Of a stretch of DNA of 64,000 nt, positions 36,357 through 46,800 are shown in pieces. The position numbers and the translations under genes are program-made. This DNA is from Oceanobacillus manasiensis (GTDB taxonomy: Bacteria; Bacillota; Bacilli; Bacillales; Amphibacillaceae), in contig NZ_CCDL010000002.1 in the NCBI RefSeq assembly GCF_000724085.1, positions 124,001-188,000 on the forward strand, in the 5' to 3' direction. The stretch's first letter is position 1, and the number at the start of each line of letters is the position of its first letter. The notes beneath the pieces were generated by a model, which did not search any database, had not been told where the DNA came from, and saw only the letters and a program-made list of their open reading frames with translations.

Positions 36357-37340
36357 ATGTCAAATACATCTGAGTTCAAACGACATCGCAGGCTACGTAG
36401 TTCTGCTTCCATGCGTTCATTAGTAAGGGAGACAAAATTGAGCACCGATGATTTTATATACCCTTTATTTATATTAGAAGGAACAAATATTAAAAACGAG
36501 GTTCCTTCTATGCCTGGAGTTTTTCAGGTAACCCTGGATCGTTTAGAAGAAGAACTTACAGAGATTTATGATTTAGGAATTAAAGCAATTATGCTGTTTG
36601 GTGTACCGAACGAAAAGGATGAAGAAGGAACAGGCGCATTTATTGCTGATGGAATTGTACAACAAGCTACGAGAAAGGTTAAAGAAGCCTATCCGGAAAT
36701 ACTCGTTGTTGCAGATACATGTCTCTGTGAATACACGTCACATGGCCATTGCGGTCTAATTCATAATCATGATGTTGATAACGATGCTTCCCTTCCACTG
36801 TTAGCGAAAACAGCTGTCTCACAGGCTGAAGCAGGTGCAGATATCATTGCACCATCTAACATGATGGATGGTTTTGTTGCCGTTATTCGTAAAGCATTAG
36901 ATGAGGCTGGGTATACAAATATTCCGATCATGTCTTATGCTGTAAAATATTCATCCGCTTTTTATGGTCCATTCCGTGATGCTGCGGACAGTACACCGCA
37001 ATTTGGGGACCGTAAAACGTATCAAATGGACCCTGCAAACCGCCAGGAAGCATTAAGAGAAGCTGAGTCGGATATTGCAGAGGGTGCAGACTTTTTAATT
37101 GTAAAACCCGCCCTTTCTTATTTGGATATTGTACGTGATGTGAAAAATTATACGAATTTACCTGTCGTAGCATATAATGTGAGCGGCGAGTATTCCATGG
37201 TCAAAGCTGCTGCCTTAAATGGCTGGATTAACGAAAAAGAACTTGTGATGGAGAAATTGACTTCTATGAAGCGTGCAGGTGCAGATTTAATTATCACATA
37301 CTTTGCAAAAGATGTAGCAAAATGGTTGAATGAAAAGTAA
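36357..37340 (+). CDS. hemB: Delta-aminolevulinic acid dehydratase
   Basis: Condenses two ALA to porphobilinogen. 327 residues. Cysteine-type zinc site [15 protein letters not shown] near residue 120; Schiff-base lysines in [18 protein letters not shown] near 197 and [12 protein letters not shown] near 250; metal/phosphate region [14 protein letters not shown]. Confidence 0.97.
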   Translation: MSNTSEFKRHRRLRSSASMRSLVRETKLSTDDFIYPLFILEGTNIKNEVPSMPGVFQVTLDRLEEELTEIYDLGIKAIMLFGVPNEKDEEGTGAFIADGIVQQATRKVKEAYPEILVVADTCLCEYTSHGHCGLIHNHDVDNDASLPLLAKTAVSQAEAGADIIAPSNMMDGFVAVIRKALDEAGYTNIPIMSYAVKYSSAFYGPFRDAADSTPQFGDRKTYQMDPANRQEALREAESDIAEGADFLIVKPALSYLDIVRDVKNYTNLPVVAYNVSGEYSMVKAAALNGWINEKELVMEKLTSMKRAGADLIITYFAKDVAKWLNEK

Positions 37341-37388
37341 GAGCGACCTGCAGGTCAGGAAAAATTTCGGATAGAGGTGATTGTCATT

Positions 37389-38678
37389 ATGCTTAATTTA
37401 ACAAATTCACAGGATGCGTACAAAGAAGCAGTTGATCTTATGCCAGGAGGAGTAAATTCTCCTGTACGTGCTTTTAAATCAGTTGGTATGTCACCAGTGT
37501 TTATGCAATCAGGAAAAGGTTCCAAGATTTTTGATATCGATGGAAATGAGTACATTGACTACGTGCTTAGCTGGGGCCCCCTAATTCTCGGTCATGCCGA
37601 TGAGCGGGTAGTTGGGAAGCTAAAAGAAGTAGTTGAAAACGGGACAAGCTTTGGTGCACCAACTATACTAGAAAATAAGTTGGCTCAACTGGTGATTGAC
37701 CGTGTACCGTCTATCGAAATGGTAAGAATGGTTAATTCTGGTACAGAGGCTACTATGAGCGCGTTAAGACTCGCTAGAGGATATACTGGAAGAGATAAGA
37801 TACTTAAGTTTGAAGGAAATTATCATGGCCATGGTGATTCCTTGCTTATAAAAGCCGGTTCTGGTGTAGCTACCTTGGGTCTACCGGATAGTCCAGGGGT
37901 GCCAAAGGGAATAGCGGAAAATACGATCACAGTACCTTATAATGATATGGAAAGTGTTCGCTATGCATTTGAACGTTTCGGTGAAGATATTGCAGCAGTT
38001 ATTGTTGAGCCAGTTTCTGGAAACATGGGGGTTGTTCCTCCACAAGAAACGTTCTTAGAGGATTTACGTTCTATAACTGAAGAAAATGGTTCCCTGCTTA
38101 TCTTTGATGAAGTAATGACAGGTTTTCGTGTTGGTTTTCATTGTGCTCAAGGGCATTTTGGGGTCACGCCAGATTTAACCTGTCTCGGAAAAGTGATAGG
38201 TGGCGGCCTTCCAGTAGGAGCATATGGTGGAAAGCGTGAAATCATGGAGAAAGTCGCTCCAACCGGGACTATTTATCAAGCAGGTACCTTATCAGGTAAT
38301 CCACTTGCAATGACGGCAGGGCTTGAGACACTGAGTGCGTTAGATGAATCATCCTACGAGCAAATTAACAAAAAGGTAGATCGCTTAATAGAAGGCTTTA
38401 AAAATGCTGCAAGAGAGCATGAGATCCCACTCCAAATTAATAGGGCGGGATCTATGGTTGGTGTATTCTTTACAGAAAAAGATGTTATAAATTATGAAAC
38501 AGCCCAATCTGCAAACTTAGATTATTTTGCTCAATATTACAGGGCCATGATGGAGCAGGGTGTTTTCCTTCCACCTTCTCAGTTTGAAGGATTATTCCTT
38601 TCCACCTCACACACTGATGAGGATATTGAAAGAACGATTAAGGCTGTTAATCATGCATTTGCATCAATAAAAAAGTAG
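37389..38678 (+). CDS. hemL: Glutamate-1-semialdehyde 2,1-aminomutase
   Basis: PLP enzyme making 5-aminolevulinate. The ATG at 37389 (GAGGTGA 8 bases upstream) gives 429 residues. Seen: [20 protein letters not shown] at the N-terminus, [33 protein letters not shown] and the PLP lysine in [17 protein letters not shown] near residue 267. Last gene of the hem operon. Confidence 0.97.
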   Translation: MLNLTNSQDAYKEAVDLMPGGVNSPVRAFKSVGMSPVFMQSGKGSKIFDIDGNEYIDYVLSWGPLILGHADERVVGKLKEVVENGTSFGAPTILENKLAQLVIDRVPSIEMVRMVNSGTEATMSALRLARGYTGRDKILKFEGNYHGHGDSLLIKAGSGVATLGLPDSPGVPKGIAENTITVPYNDMESVRYAFERFGEDIAAVIVEPVSGNMGVVPPQETFLEDLRSITEENGSLLIFDEVMTGFRVGFHCAQGHFGVTPDLTCLGKVIGGGLPVGAYGGKREIMEKVAPTGTIYQAGTLSGNPLAMTAGLETLSALDESSYEQINKKVDRLIEGFKNAAREHEIPLQINRAGSMVGVFFTEKDVINYETAQSANLDYFAQYYRAMMEQGVFLPPSQFEGLFLSTSHTDEDIERTIKAVNHAFASIKK

Positions 38679-38714
38679 TAAGTTTAACTAGATATAAAAT
38701 ATCTTACAGGCTAT

Positions 38715-38766
38715 GCCAATTGGTTATTCGAATTCTCTCTAGAATTCGAAACCTCTTGGCTTTTTT
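38715..38766 (+). terminator. Terminator of the hem operon
   Basis: A long stem (38715-38736 with 38741-38760, outer GCCAA/TTGGC, inner CGAATTCT/AGAATTCG) followed by six Ts. Confidence 0.9.
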
Positions 38767-38968
38767 GTTGTCTAAGAAACGTTAAAGAAAAGGTTTTAAA
38801 TAAGTTTAAAAATGGATGGACAAGAAAGTTTGTGTTCTCTCTATAAAAACATGATAGACTACTGTACAGTAAGTGGTTGGCATGGACTCCCGAGCATTCT
38901 AATTTGTGTTATTTATTATAGTGGTTCTAAGCTTTTTTTCCTGGAAAAATCGGAATCAGGTAAATGAA

Positions 38969-38997
38969 GCATATCCCTAAATCATTGTTCATATAGA
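38969..38997 (+). promoter_or_regulatory. Candidate sigma-E promoter of spoVID
   Basis: GCATATC (38969-38975), 14 bases, CATATAGA (38990-38997), compared with the sigma-E pattern KMATATW-N14/15-CATACAMT. The -10 has three mismatches, but spoVID is a known sigma-E gene. The rest of 38767-39045 shows nothing identifiable. Confidence 0.45.
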
Positions 38998-39045
38998 TGA
39001 ATAAGACATATAAACATATGGAATATGTTGAAGGGAGGAAGCTAG

Positions 39046-40203
39046 GTGTCAAATGATCGCGCAGTTTTTAGCTTTGAATTGAATGAAGTTCTTTCATTTG
39101 AAAGAGGGCAAGAAGTAGCAGAAATGAAAGGCATCTCGTTAGAACCTGATATTTCGATCCAGCCTTTTAATGAATATATTTCCATAAGGGGAGTTATTGA
39201 ATTAAAAGGTGAATATCAGAAGGTTGCTTTACAAAAAGAGGATACGATTGAATTAGAAGACTATCAAGCAAAACGTTTTGTGGAAAAAGTTGAGGAACTA
39301 ACGGATGGTAGAGTGGAATTTACACACCGCTTTCCTGTTGAAATTTCTGTTCCTACCTATCGTGTAAACAACCTTGACGATGTTTCAGTCTATATTGATT
39401 CCTTCGATTATGAGATTCCGGATGATAGTAGTCTCAAGTTATATTCTACTATAGAGATATACGGAATTAGTGAAATGAAGGAAGCACCTAGAAGTAAAGA
39501 AACTGACACATATGAAGTAGAAGAGGTTAGCTCACAGGAAGAATCAAGTGATGATACTGAAAAATCAGATTCAGTGTTTATGAACCATGAAGAGCAGGAA
39601 CAGAGGGAAGAACCATTTCTAGAAGATGTAGAAGATACGCAGGAAGAAGAAGCAAGTCTTGAATTGGAACGAGAAGAGTTGGATTTTCAGTTTGAGTTTA
39701 AAGAAAAGGGAGAGACATCATCAGAAGAAGTAAAGTCTACTCCGTTTACTCCTCCTGAAATTCCAGAGCTTAATCAAGCGATAGAAGAAGAAAAAGAGGA
39801 AGATAGATGGAAATACAAAGAGACCAAGTCCTTTAGTGAATTTTTTAACAAGCCTACAACTGAAGAAGAAAGTAGTAGTGAAAATGATGCGGATCTAATG
39901 GAAACGGAAGAAGTTGGTGAAACAGATACTGAAGAATCCACAGTAGAATACGAAGCAAATGAAAATTCAGACAGTCGCGAAGATCCTGTTTCGGATGTTA
40001 GTTACCTATCAGACATGTTCCGTGGCAACGAAGAGGAACAGTATACCAAGATGCGTCTTTGCATTGTTCAGGAAAAGGATACAATTGAATCGATTGCAGA
40101 GAGGTATCAAATTACAACACTTCAGCTTATTAAGCAAAATCACCTTGATGATGCTTATGAAGTATCGGAAGGGCAACTTCTATACATTCCAAGAAAAAGA
40201 TAA
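39046..40203 (+). CDS. spoVID: Spore coat encasement protein SpoVID
   Basis: Directs coat proteins to cover the forespore together with SafA. GTG start behind GGGAGGAAG. 385 residues versus 575 in B. subtilis. N-terminal domain (about 1-150): FELNEVLSFERGQEVAEM, LEPDISIQPFNEYISIRG, VEFTHRFPVEISVPTYRV. Then an acidic, Glu-rich disordered linker (about 150-335) and a C-terminal LysM domain (MRLCIVQEKDTIESIAERYQ to GQLLYIPRK). The shorter length comes from the linker. Confidence 0.93.
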   Translation: MSNDRAVFSFELNEVLSFERGQEVAEMKGISLEPDISIQPFNEYISIRGVIELKGEYQKVALQKEDTIELEDYQAKRFVEKVEELTDGRVEFTHRFPVEISVPTYRVNNLDDVSVYIDSFDYEIPDDSSLKLYSTIEIYGISEMKEAPRSKETDTYEVEEVSSQEESSDDTEKSDSVFMNHEEQEQREEPFLEDVEDTQEEEASLELEREELDFQFEFKEKGETSSEEVKSTPFTPPEIPELNQAIEEEKEEDRWKYKETKSFSEFFNKPTTEEESSSENDADLMETEEVGETDTEESTVEYEANENSDSREDPVSDVSYLSDMFRGNEEEQYTKMRLCIVQEKDTIESIAERYQITTLQLIKQNHLDDAYEVSEGQLLYIPRKR

Positions 40204-40382
40204 AGCTACATCACTGCCCCTTGACTAACAAACAAGGGGTAGTACTTTTTACATGTATTTTAACCTCTAAAAAGTTTTGTTTAGGGATTTAATTACAGAC
40301 GAATCTTAATGTCTAAATATACAACAAAACGCTCCTTCGCTAAAGAAGGGCGGAAGCACTATTCCTAAGGTGGTGAAATAGG

Positions 40383-41396
40383 TTGGAAATCGAAAAAATA
40401 TTGAAGTTGTATTCTGTATATCCTTTAACAGTAGAAAACATTACAACACATCTATGGAAAATATATGATGGAAATCGCTCCTATGCGCTTAAAGAAAGTA
40501 AGCTGTCTTCGGGCGCGATAGCAAATTGGGAAAGAGCCCTTAAACTGGCAGATTACCATCAACTATCTTCTTTTTTGCCAGTATATATGACAAGAAATGG
40601 GCAGTTATATCAAGAGCATCTCGGTAAATATTATTATTTGATGCCATGGATTGAACAAGATAGCAACAGAGGTGATTCACGAAACCTGGCAGATTTTTAT
40701 AGTAGTATTGGTTTGGTGCATGCCAAAACGAAACAATCTAAACAAATTGATAAAGACACTTTTATACGAGAATTCGGTACATACGAGCAGGCTTGTGAAA
40801 CGCTGTTTAATGAACTAAACAGAACGGTTGCCCGTTTTGAACAATCACACTATATGTCACCTTTAGAGCTCATGGTGTGCACGCAATTCCGTGATATGGA
40901 GTTGGTGTTTCAGAATCTGACGAAGCGTTTGAAACAACTCGTATATGTGTCTGATGATGAACAATTAACTTGGAATACTAGCATGTGTCACGGTCAATTA
41001 AACAGAGATCACTTGTTGTATCATCACCATACACAGTTTATAAATTGGGAGCAAGCACGTTATGAAAATGCCACGATGGATCTAGTACACTTCTTTCGTG
41101 CAGAAACACTTGACTACGATGCCCCAACTTCTGCTTACACAGAGCAATTTGATTCTTACATAAAGGAAAATAAACTATCTGAAAAGGAATTACAGCTTTT
41201 GACAATTCATTTATTACACCCATTTTCCTATTGTCGACTAATTCAGGAATATGTTGAAAATGCTTCAAGCCAATCGATGATCGTAACGACTCGACAACTA
41301 CAGCGAGCATACAGACAGTTGACCTTTGGTCTGGAATGGTCTGATTATGTGGAAAAACAGTATGAGACAATCACATTTGATGACCTAGAAGGTTAA
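40383..41396 (+). CDS. ysxE: Spore coat protein YsxE, kinase-fold
   Basis: 337-residue protein of the CotS/YutH/YsxE group with an aminoglycoside-phosphotransferase fold; needed with SpoVID for encasement in B. subtilis. TTG start behind AAGGTGGTGAAA. The catalytic loop reads CHGQLNRDH (His203-Gln205) where active kinases have HGDxxxxN, and the metal-binding IDWE is INWE (Asn221), so it is probably a pseudokinase. Downstream of spoVID, as in B. subtilis. Confidence 0.87.
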   Translation: MEIEKILKLYSVYPLTVENITTHLWKIYDGNRSYALKESKLSSGAIANWERALKLADYHQLSSFLPVYMTRNGQLYQEHLGKYYYLMPWIEQDSNRGDSRNLADFYSSIGLVHAKTKQSKQIDKDTFIREFGTYEQACETLFNELNRTVARFEQSHYMSPLELMVCTQFRDMELVFQNLTKRLKQLVYVSDDEQLTWNTSMCHGQLNRDHLLYHHHTQFINWEQARYENATMDLVHFFRAETLDYDAPTSAYTEQFDSYIKENKLSEKELQLLTIHLLHPFSYCRLIQEYVENASSQSMIVTTRQLQRAYRQLTFGLEWSDYVEKQYETITFDDLEG

Positions 41397-41581
41397 ATCC
41401 ACTCTAAATAAAAGGCAATAAAAACACCAACTATTAAACCAAGTAAAAAGACATCCAATGTTGTAGGGAAAAATAATGTTCGGACTAATTGAAAAAGCAA
41501 GATAGGCAGAGTCACTTTTTCAGCTACAATTAAACAATTTCTTGCCCAAGGGGGTAGTTTGTAGCGATAATAACGAGCCAA
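41393..41581 (-). CDS. Small membrane protein, function unknown
   Basis: About 62 residues, convergent with ysxE and overlapping its last 4 bases. TTG at 41581 is preferred: it lies 9 bases after AAAGGAG, whereas the ATG at 41590 directly abuts that site. Basic N-terminus (RYYRYKLPPWARN), then two hydrophobic helices (VTLPILLFQLVRTLFF and VFLLGLIVGVFIAFYL). No family is recognised. Confidence 0.6.
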   Translation of the reverse strand: MARYYRYKLPPWARNCLIVAEKVTLPILLFQLVRTLFFPTTLDVFLLGLIVGVFIAFYLEWI

Positions 41582-41676
41582 TATGATCATCTCCTTTCTA
41601 TTCCTTCACTTTTTACGTATGTTTTAATATACTATGTATAAACATAGGGTATTTGTGCAACCATGCTAAATAATAG

Positions 41677-41705
41677 TTGACGTAAAAACAGCTTAACTAT
41701 AAAAT
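41677..41705 (+). promoter_or_regulatory. Sigma-A promoter of valS
   Basis: TTGACG (41677-41682), 17 bases, TAAAAT (41700-41705), just upstream of the T-box leader. Confidence 0.7.
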
Positions 41706-41714
41706 GTATCTAGA

Positions 41715-41985
41715 TATTATAAAAGGCAATGATGGAGAAGAGTACGGAATGAACTGTCTAAAGAGAGGGAAATACTTGGTGAAAGTTTCCCGGCTGAGCT
41801 TATTCTGGAAGGTCGCTCCTGATGCTGCATCTTTGAACACGATGTGTTAGTAGAAGAATGCCGGTTACAAACCGTTATCAATTAATGAAGTGTACAGGTC
41901 TGTCTGCGAGTGGCCTGTAAACAAAGGTGGTACCACGGAAATTAAAACCTTTTCGTCCTTTTTAACAGGATGAAAAGGTTTTTTT
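41715..41985 (+). promoter_or_regulatory. T-box riboswitch leader of valS
   Basis: Stem I region with the AGTA/GGGAAA elements (about 41735-41850), the T-box sequence AAAGGTGGTACCACGG at 41923-41938, and the terminator AAAACCTTTTCGTCC (41944-41958) with GGATGAAAAGGTTTT (41968-41982) plus Ts. Uncharged tRNA-Val should stabilise the antiterminator. The specifier codon could not be fixed by eye. Confidence 0.93.
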
Positions 41986-42118
41986 ACGTTAGAAAAGTAT
42001 TTTAGCTAGGTAGATATGACGACGTAGTTAAATTCTTGGAGTACCAAGTAAAGAAAAACGAGCACATTCGCTACTAACGAATGCCAGTTTTTCTAAAATG
42101 AAAAAAGGAGGAGTTAGT

Positions 42119-44764
42119 ATGAGTCAAGAAGAAAAACAAACACTTTCTGCAAAGTATAATCCCCAGGAAGTAGAGGAAAACAGATATCAATTTTGGTTAG
42201 AAGGAAAGTATTTTGAAGCAGAGGGAGGAGCGTCTGAAAAAGAACCTTACTCCATTGTCATTCCACCACCAAACGTAACTGGAAGGCTTCATCTTGGCCA
42301 TGCATGGGATACAACCATGCAGGATACTATTTCAAGAATGAAGCGAATGCAAGGATATGATGTTCTATGGCTTCCAGGTATGGACCATGCTGGTATTGCA
42401 ACACAAGCAAAAGTAGAAGCAAAACTAAAGGAGCAAGGGACAAATCGTTACGAGCTAGGAAGAGAAAAATTTCTTGAAACTGCTTGGGAATGGAAATCCG
42501 AATATGCAGACTTCATTCGATCACAGTGGGAAAAGTTAGGCTTAGGACTAGATTATTCTCGTGAACGTTTTACGTTGGATGATGGCTTGTCTGAGGCAGT
42601 CAAAGAAGTATTTGTTAAGCTTTATGAAAAAGGCTGGATTTATCGCGGTGAATATATTATCAATTGGGATCCAAAAACGAAAACAGCATTATCAGATATT
42701 GAAGTTATTTACGAGGAAGTTCAGGGGAAATTCTATCACTTTCGTTATCCAATAAAAGATAGCGACGAATATATTGAAATTGCGACTACACGTCCAGAGA
42801 CAATGCTCGGAGATACAGCTGTTGCAGTACACCCGAAGGATGAGCGTTATAGTCATTTAATTGGGAAGAAAGTAGTATTACCTATTGTGGGCAGGGAAAT
42901 AGAAATAGTTGCCTATGACTATGTAGATAGAGAATTTGGTTCAGGAGCTGTCAAAATAACTCCTGCACATGATCCAAACGACTTTGAAATAGGTAATCGT
43001 CACAACTTAGAAAGAGTTCTTGTCATGAACGAAGACGGCACGATGAATGATAAAGCTGGAAAATATGAAGGCTTAGATCGTTTTGTCTGCCGTAAACAGA
43101 TTGTCAAAGATCTACAGGATATGGGCGTGTTATTTAAGATTGAAGAACACACACATCAGGTGGGGCATTCTGAGAGAAGTGGAGCAGTTGTAGAGCCTTA
43201 TTTGTCCACACAGTGGTTTGTAGACATGCAGCCATTGGCTGATGCTGCTGTGGAAATGCAACAAACAGAAGATAAAGTCAACTTTGTACCAGATCGATTT
43301 GAACGCACTTACCTGAATTGGATGGATAATATTCGAGACTGGTGTATCTCTCGACAGCTATGGTGGGGCCATCGAATTCCTGCATGGTATCATAAAGAAA
43401 CAAATGAATTGTATGTAGGAAAAGAAGCTCCTGAAGACAGTGAAAACTGGGTACAGGATGAGGATGTACTTGATACATGGTTCTCTTCTGCATTGTGGCC
43501 ATTTTCTACAATGGGCTGGCCAGATACAGATTCAGACGATTTCAAACGATATTTCCCAACAGGTGTATTGGTAACTGGATATGACATTATCTTTTTCTGG
43601 GTTGCTCGAATGATCTTCCAGTCAAAGGAATTTACCGATGTGAAGCCATTTAATGACGTACTTATTCATGGTTTGATACGAGATGCAGAAGGACGTAAAA
43701 TGAGTAAGTCCCTTGGGAATGGCGTTGATCCAATGGATGTAATTGAAAAATACGGAGCAGACTCTCTACGGTACTTCTTATTAACAGGATCAACCCCTGG
43801 GCAGGATCTGCGTTTTCACTGGGAAAAAGTTGAATCAACCTGGAATTTTGCCAATAAAGTATGGAATGCTTCCAGATTTTCACTAATGAACATGGAAGGC
43901 TTTGCTTATGATGATATTGATTTGTCAGGAGAAAAATCACTCGCAGACAAATGGATATTAGCAAGGCTTAATGAGACAATTGGACATGTAACAAAAAATA
44001 ATGAGAAATATGAGTTTGGGGAAGCAGGACGACACCTTTACAATTTTATTTGGGATGATTTGTGTGATTGGTATATAGAGATGGCAAAACTTCCTTTATA
44101 CGGTGAAGATGAAGAACGGAAGAAAACCACTCGTTCCGTACTTGCGCATGTTTTAGATCAAACGATGCGTATGTTACATCCATTTATGCCGTTTATTACA
44201 GAAGAGATTTGGCAACAGCTTCCACATGAAGGACCTTCTATCACCATTGCACAGTGGCCTATAGAAAACCCTGAATTTGATGACGAAAAAGCAGTAAATG
44301 AAATGAAGCGACTTGTAGCAATTATTAAATCAGTACGGAACATTCGGGCAGAAGTAGACACACCAATGTCTAAACAAATTAAGTTATTAACCCAAACTGA
44401 ATCTGCTACGATAACAGCTGAATTGGAAAATAACCGCGATTATCTTGAACGATTCTGTAATACAAGTGAGCTAGAAATAGCTGAGAAAGTTGCGGTGCCT
44501 GAGAAGGCTATGAGTGCAGTGGTAACAGGAGCGGAGCTCTTCCTCCCACTTGAAGGTTTAATTGACTTTAATAAGGAAAGAGAACGGCTTGAAAATGAGC
44601 TTGCTAAATGGACAAAAGAAGTAGAACGTGTTCAGAAAAAGCTAGCAAACAAGGGATTCGTAAGCAAGGCTCCAGAACATGTAGTAGCAGAAGAGAAACA
44701 GAAAGAAACTGATTATCTAGATAAGCAGGCAAAAGTAAAAGCTAGATTGCAGGAATTAAAATAA
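42119..44764 (+). CDS. valS: Valyl-tRNA synthetase
   Basis: Class I synthetase with editing. The ATG at 42119, behind AAAGGAGGAG, gives 881 residues. Seen: HIGH motif as [10 protein letters not shown] near residue 54, CP1 editing domain with [17 protein letters not shown] and [20 protein letters not shown] motif [13 protein letters not shown] near 527, and the C-terminal coiled-coil arm ([20 protein letters not shown]). Confidence 0.98.
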   Translation: MSQEEKQTLSAKYNPQEVEENRYQFWLEGKYFEAEGGASEKEPYSIVIPPPNVTGRLHLGHAWDTTMQDTISRMKRMQGYDVLWLPGMDHAGIATQAKVEAKLKEQGTNRYELGREKFLETAWEWKSEYADFIRSQWEKLGLGLDYSRERFTLDDGLSEAVKEVFVKLYEKGWIYRGEYIINWDPKTKTALSDIEVIYEEVQGKFYHFRYPIKDSDEYIEIATTRPETMLGDTAVAVHPKDERYSHLIGKKVVLPIVGREIEIVAYDYVDREFGSGAVKITPAHDPNDFEIGNRHNLERVLVMNEDGTMNDKAGKYEGLDRFVCRKQIVKDLQDMGVLFKIEEHTHQVGHSERSGAVVEPYLSTQWFVDMQPLADAAVEMQQTEDKVNFVPDRFERTYLNWMDNIRDWCISRQLWWGHRIPAWYHKETNELYVGKEAPEDSENWVQDEDVLDTWFSSALWPFSTMGWPDTDSDDFKRYFPTGVLVTGYDIIFFWVARMIFQSKEFTDVKPFNDVLIHGLIRDAEGRKMSKSLGNGVDPMDVIEKYGADSLRYFLLTGSTPGQDLRFHWEKVESTWNFANKVWNASRFSLMNMEGFAYDDIDLSGEKSLADKWILARLNETIGHVTKNNEKYEFGEAGRHLYNFIWDDLCDWYIEMAKLPLYGEDEERKKTTRSVLAHVLDQTMRMLHPFMPFITEEIWQQLPHEGPSITIAQWPIENPEFDDEKAVNEMKRLVAIIKSVRNIRAEVDTPMSKQIKLLTQTESATITAELENNRDYLERFCNTSELEIAEKVAVPEKAMSAVVTGAELFLPLEGLIDFNKERERLENELAKWTKEVERVQKKLANKGFVSKAPEHVVAEEKQKETDYLDKQAKVKARLQELK

Positions 44765-44798
44765 TTTAAACAAAATCCAGTAATATAGCTGAAATTAT

Positions 44799-44843
44799 AT
44801 CCGAACTATGATTAAGTTTTCATTAATCTAGTTCGGATTTTTT
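44799..44843 (+). terminator. Terminator of valS
   Basis: ATCCGAACTA pairs with TAGTTCGGAT (inner ATTAA/TTAAT possible), followed by Ts. Confidence 0.85.
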
Positions 44844-44936
44844 GAGTATCGGACTTATAATTAGCGAGTATTTCGGAACAATAATTAGAAACCTTTCTAT
44901 ATCTACATCGCCTGTCATTTGACTCAATAAATTGAG

Positions 44937-45812
44937 TTAAGTATAATCCCTGTTTTTCATTATTTCATCCTTTATAAATTGAATGTAGATTTGTAGTATG
45001 TTGATATCACTTACAGCGCTAAGTGTCCTTGAACCGACAATATCTTCTATTTCATTAAAAAGCAGATTACCTTCCTCATCAAGTAAGAAATCAATCCCAA
45101 CCATCCCAAAATCAAAATATGAAATGATCCTCTCAATTTGTATTCGTTCCTGCTCATTTAACAGGTATAGTTCGGCAGATCCACCAAGCTTATAGTTAGC
45201 GCGAAAGTCACTATCGCTCTGCCTTAAAACCGCCCCGACTATTTTCTTTCCTACTACAAATACACGTATATCCTTACCGCGTTGTACATTGCATGGCTGG
45301 ACCAACATGTAATCCGAATGTATATAGGAAATGGATTGCTTAAACATAAATTCATCTTCTATCATGTACACCTGCGAACCACCTCTACCATGCGGCTCTT
45401 TTAAGACGAACGGATAATCAAGAGGAGGTACTTCGTTCTGAGTATCTTCCTTTTTAAGAAAAAAACTGTCCAGCATTGGGATGTCTAAACGCTGTATGGT
45501 GAGATGAGCCAGGGCCTTGTCATTCGCAATTTCTGACACGGTCGATGAGTTAAAGACATGGCAACCTCCTTCCTCCAAGTGTTTGCTTAAGAAGGGATCG
45601 ATTGTTCGTACAACTGCGAAGACAGGGAAAGAAATCATGTTGCCTTTCCACCATGTAGTAGGCTGATTATCCTTAATTCCAATGGTAAGGTCTTCTCGAT
45701 AAATGAGGGAAAGCGAGATATTTTGCTGGGAAGCTTCTGATAAAAACCAATCTATGTACGATCGGTTTTCATCTGCTTTGTCCTTATTATAAATAAGCCA
45801 TCCACTAAGCAT
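44937..45812 (-). CDS. RimK-like ATP-grasp protein (second of a pair)
   Basis: 291 residues. The ATG at 45812 overlaps the end of the upstream ATP-grasp gene by 8 bases, so translation is probably coupled. Seen: N-terminal domain, ATP-grasp lid (YPFVLKEPHGRGGSQVYMIE near residue 130), GKDIRVFVVGKKIVGAVLRQ, FRANYKLGGSAE and GIDFLLDEEGNLLFNEIED (metal-binding acidic residues). RimK/LysX-type ligases join amino acids by ATP-driven peptide-like bonds. In the last motif the usual NEIN is NEIE. Substrate unknown. Confidence 0.85.
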   Translation of the reverse strand: MLSGWLIYNKDKADENRSYIDWFLSEASQQNISLSLIYREDLTIGIKDNQPTTWWKGNMISFPVFAVVRTIDPFLSKHLEEGGCHVFNSSTVSEIANDKALAHLTIQRLDIPMLDSFFLKKEDTQNEVPPLDYPFVLKEPHGRGGSQVYMIEDEFMFKQSISYIHSDYMLVQPCNVQRGKDIRVFVVGKKIVGAVLRQSDSDFRANYKLGGSAELYLLNEQERIQIERIISYFDFGMVGIDFLLDEEGNLLFNEIEDIVGSRTLSAVSDINILQIYIQFIKDEIMKNRDYT

Positions 45813-46722
45813 GGTCTTCACCAATTTTGTTATGCTCAAGAACCATTAAAATATATTGCATTATATAATCAGCAACGTTAATGCCGGTACAGTCGAACAT
45901 ATTACGTATATGGGCATTAGAATTAATTTCGCAAATGATGGGCTGTCCATCAACACCCAACAACAGGTCAACTCCAGCAAAATTTGCACCAATAGCTTTA
46001 GTAGCTGCTACTGCTAATTTTTCTTCTTGTGCTGAAGGCACGTATGCTTGCATGCTACCACCTGCAGATACATTCGCACGAAAATCATTTTTCGATTGGC
46101 GTTTCATGGCAGCAACTACTTTATCCCCCACAACATGTAGTCTGAGATCTTTTCCAAAACTGGAGGAAATAAACTCCTGATAAAGATAAGGTTTCCCTTG
46201 AAGTTCAAGTGCTTTATTCATTAACTCTTTCTCATCTTTAATAAGATAGACTTGTTCGCCAAATGAACCAAAAGCCTCTTTCATTATTAAAGGGAATCCT
46301 AGTGCCTCCGAAACCCCATGTAAGTCTTCTAAATTGGTATTTCCTTTCATGAAAACCTTTGGAGCCACAAACGTTTGGGGAATGGGAAGGTCGTATTTGG
46401 CTAATTCTTGAAATGTGGCAATTTTATCATCACTTATCTCAATGGACCGAGATGGATTAAACACTGGTATACGAAGTAATTCCAATTGCTTTGCCAAGTA
46501 GATGTCTTTATCTGCAAAAACGACATAATCGGGCAATTTTGGCGACCCATCTGATAGAATTTTAAGCTCATTAGTTTGTAATGAAACTAATAGCTCATTG
46601 TTTTTGTAAATACTTGTAGTGCTTCCTTGCTTTAGTGCGGAACTTTGTATCCATTCAGCAAAATCTAAAAATTTGTTTCCTTTTAAACTTCCGTTATAAA
46701 TTATCCAACCATGTAAATTCAT
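45805..46722 (-). CDS. RimK-like ATP-grasp protein (first of a pair)
   Basis: 305 residues, paralogous to the following gene: both start with xxGW(I/L)IYN, share KEAFGSFGEQVYLIKDE-type lid, GKDLRLHVVGDKVVAAMKRQ, FRANVSAGGSMQAY and end with GVDLLLGVDGQPIICEINSN, here with the canonical EINSN metal motif. Transcribed away from folC. Pathway and substrate cannot be told from the sequence. Confidence 0.85.
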   Translation of the reverse strand: MNLHGWIIYNGSLKGNKFLDFAEWIQSSALKQGSTTSIYKNNELLVSLQTNELKILSDGSPKLPDYVVFADKDIYLAKQLELLRIPVFNPSRSIEISDDKIATFQELAKYDLPIPQTFVAPKVFMKGNTNLEDLHGVSEALGFPLIMKEAFGSFGEQVYLIKDEKELMNKALELQGKPYLYQEFISSSFGKDLRLHVVGDKVVAAMKRQSKNDFRANVSAGGSMQAYVPSAQEEKLAVAATKAIGANFAGVDLLLGVDGQPIICEINSNAHIRNMFDCTGINVADYIMQYILMVLEHNKIGEDHA

Positions 46723-46800
46723 GAAGATGTTCCTTTCTGCTATACTAATTCTAGTTTAAATTTATACAACTAATACTTTAATTAGAGGTAGGGGATAAAT

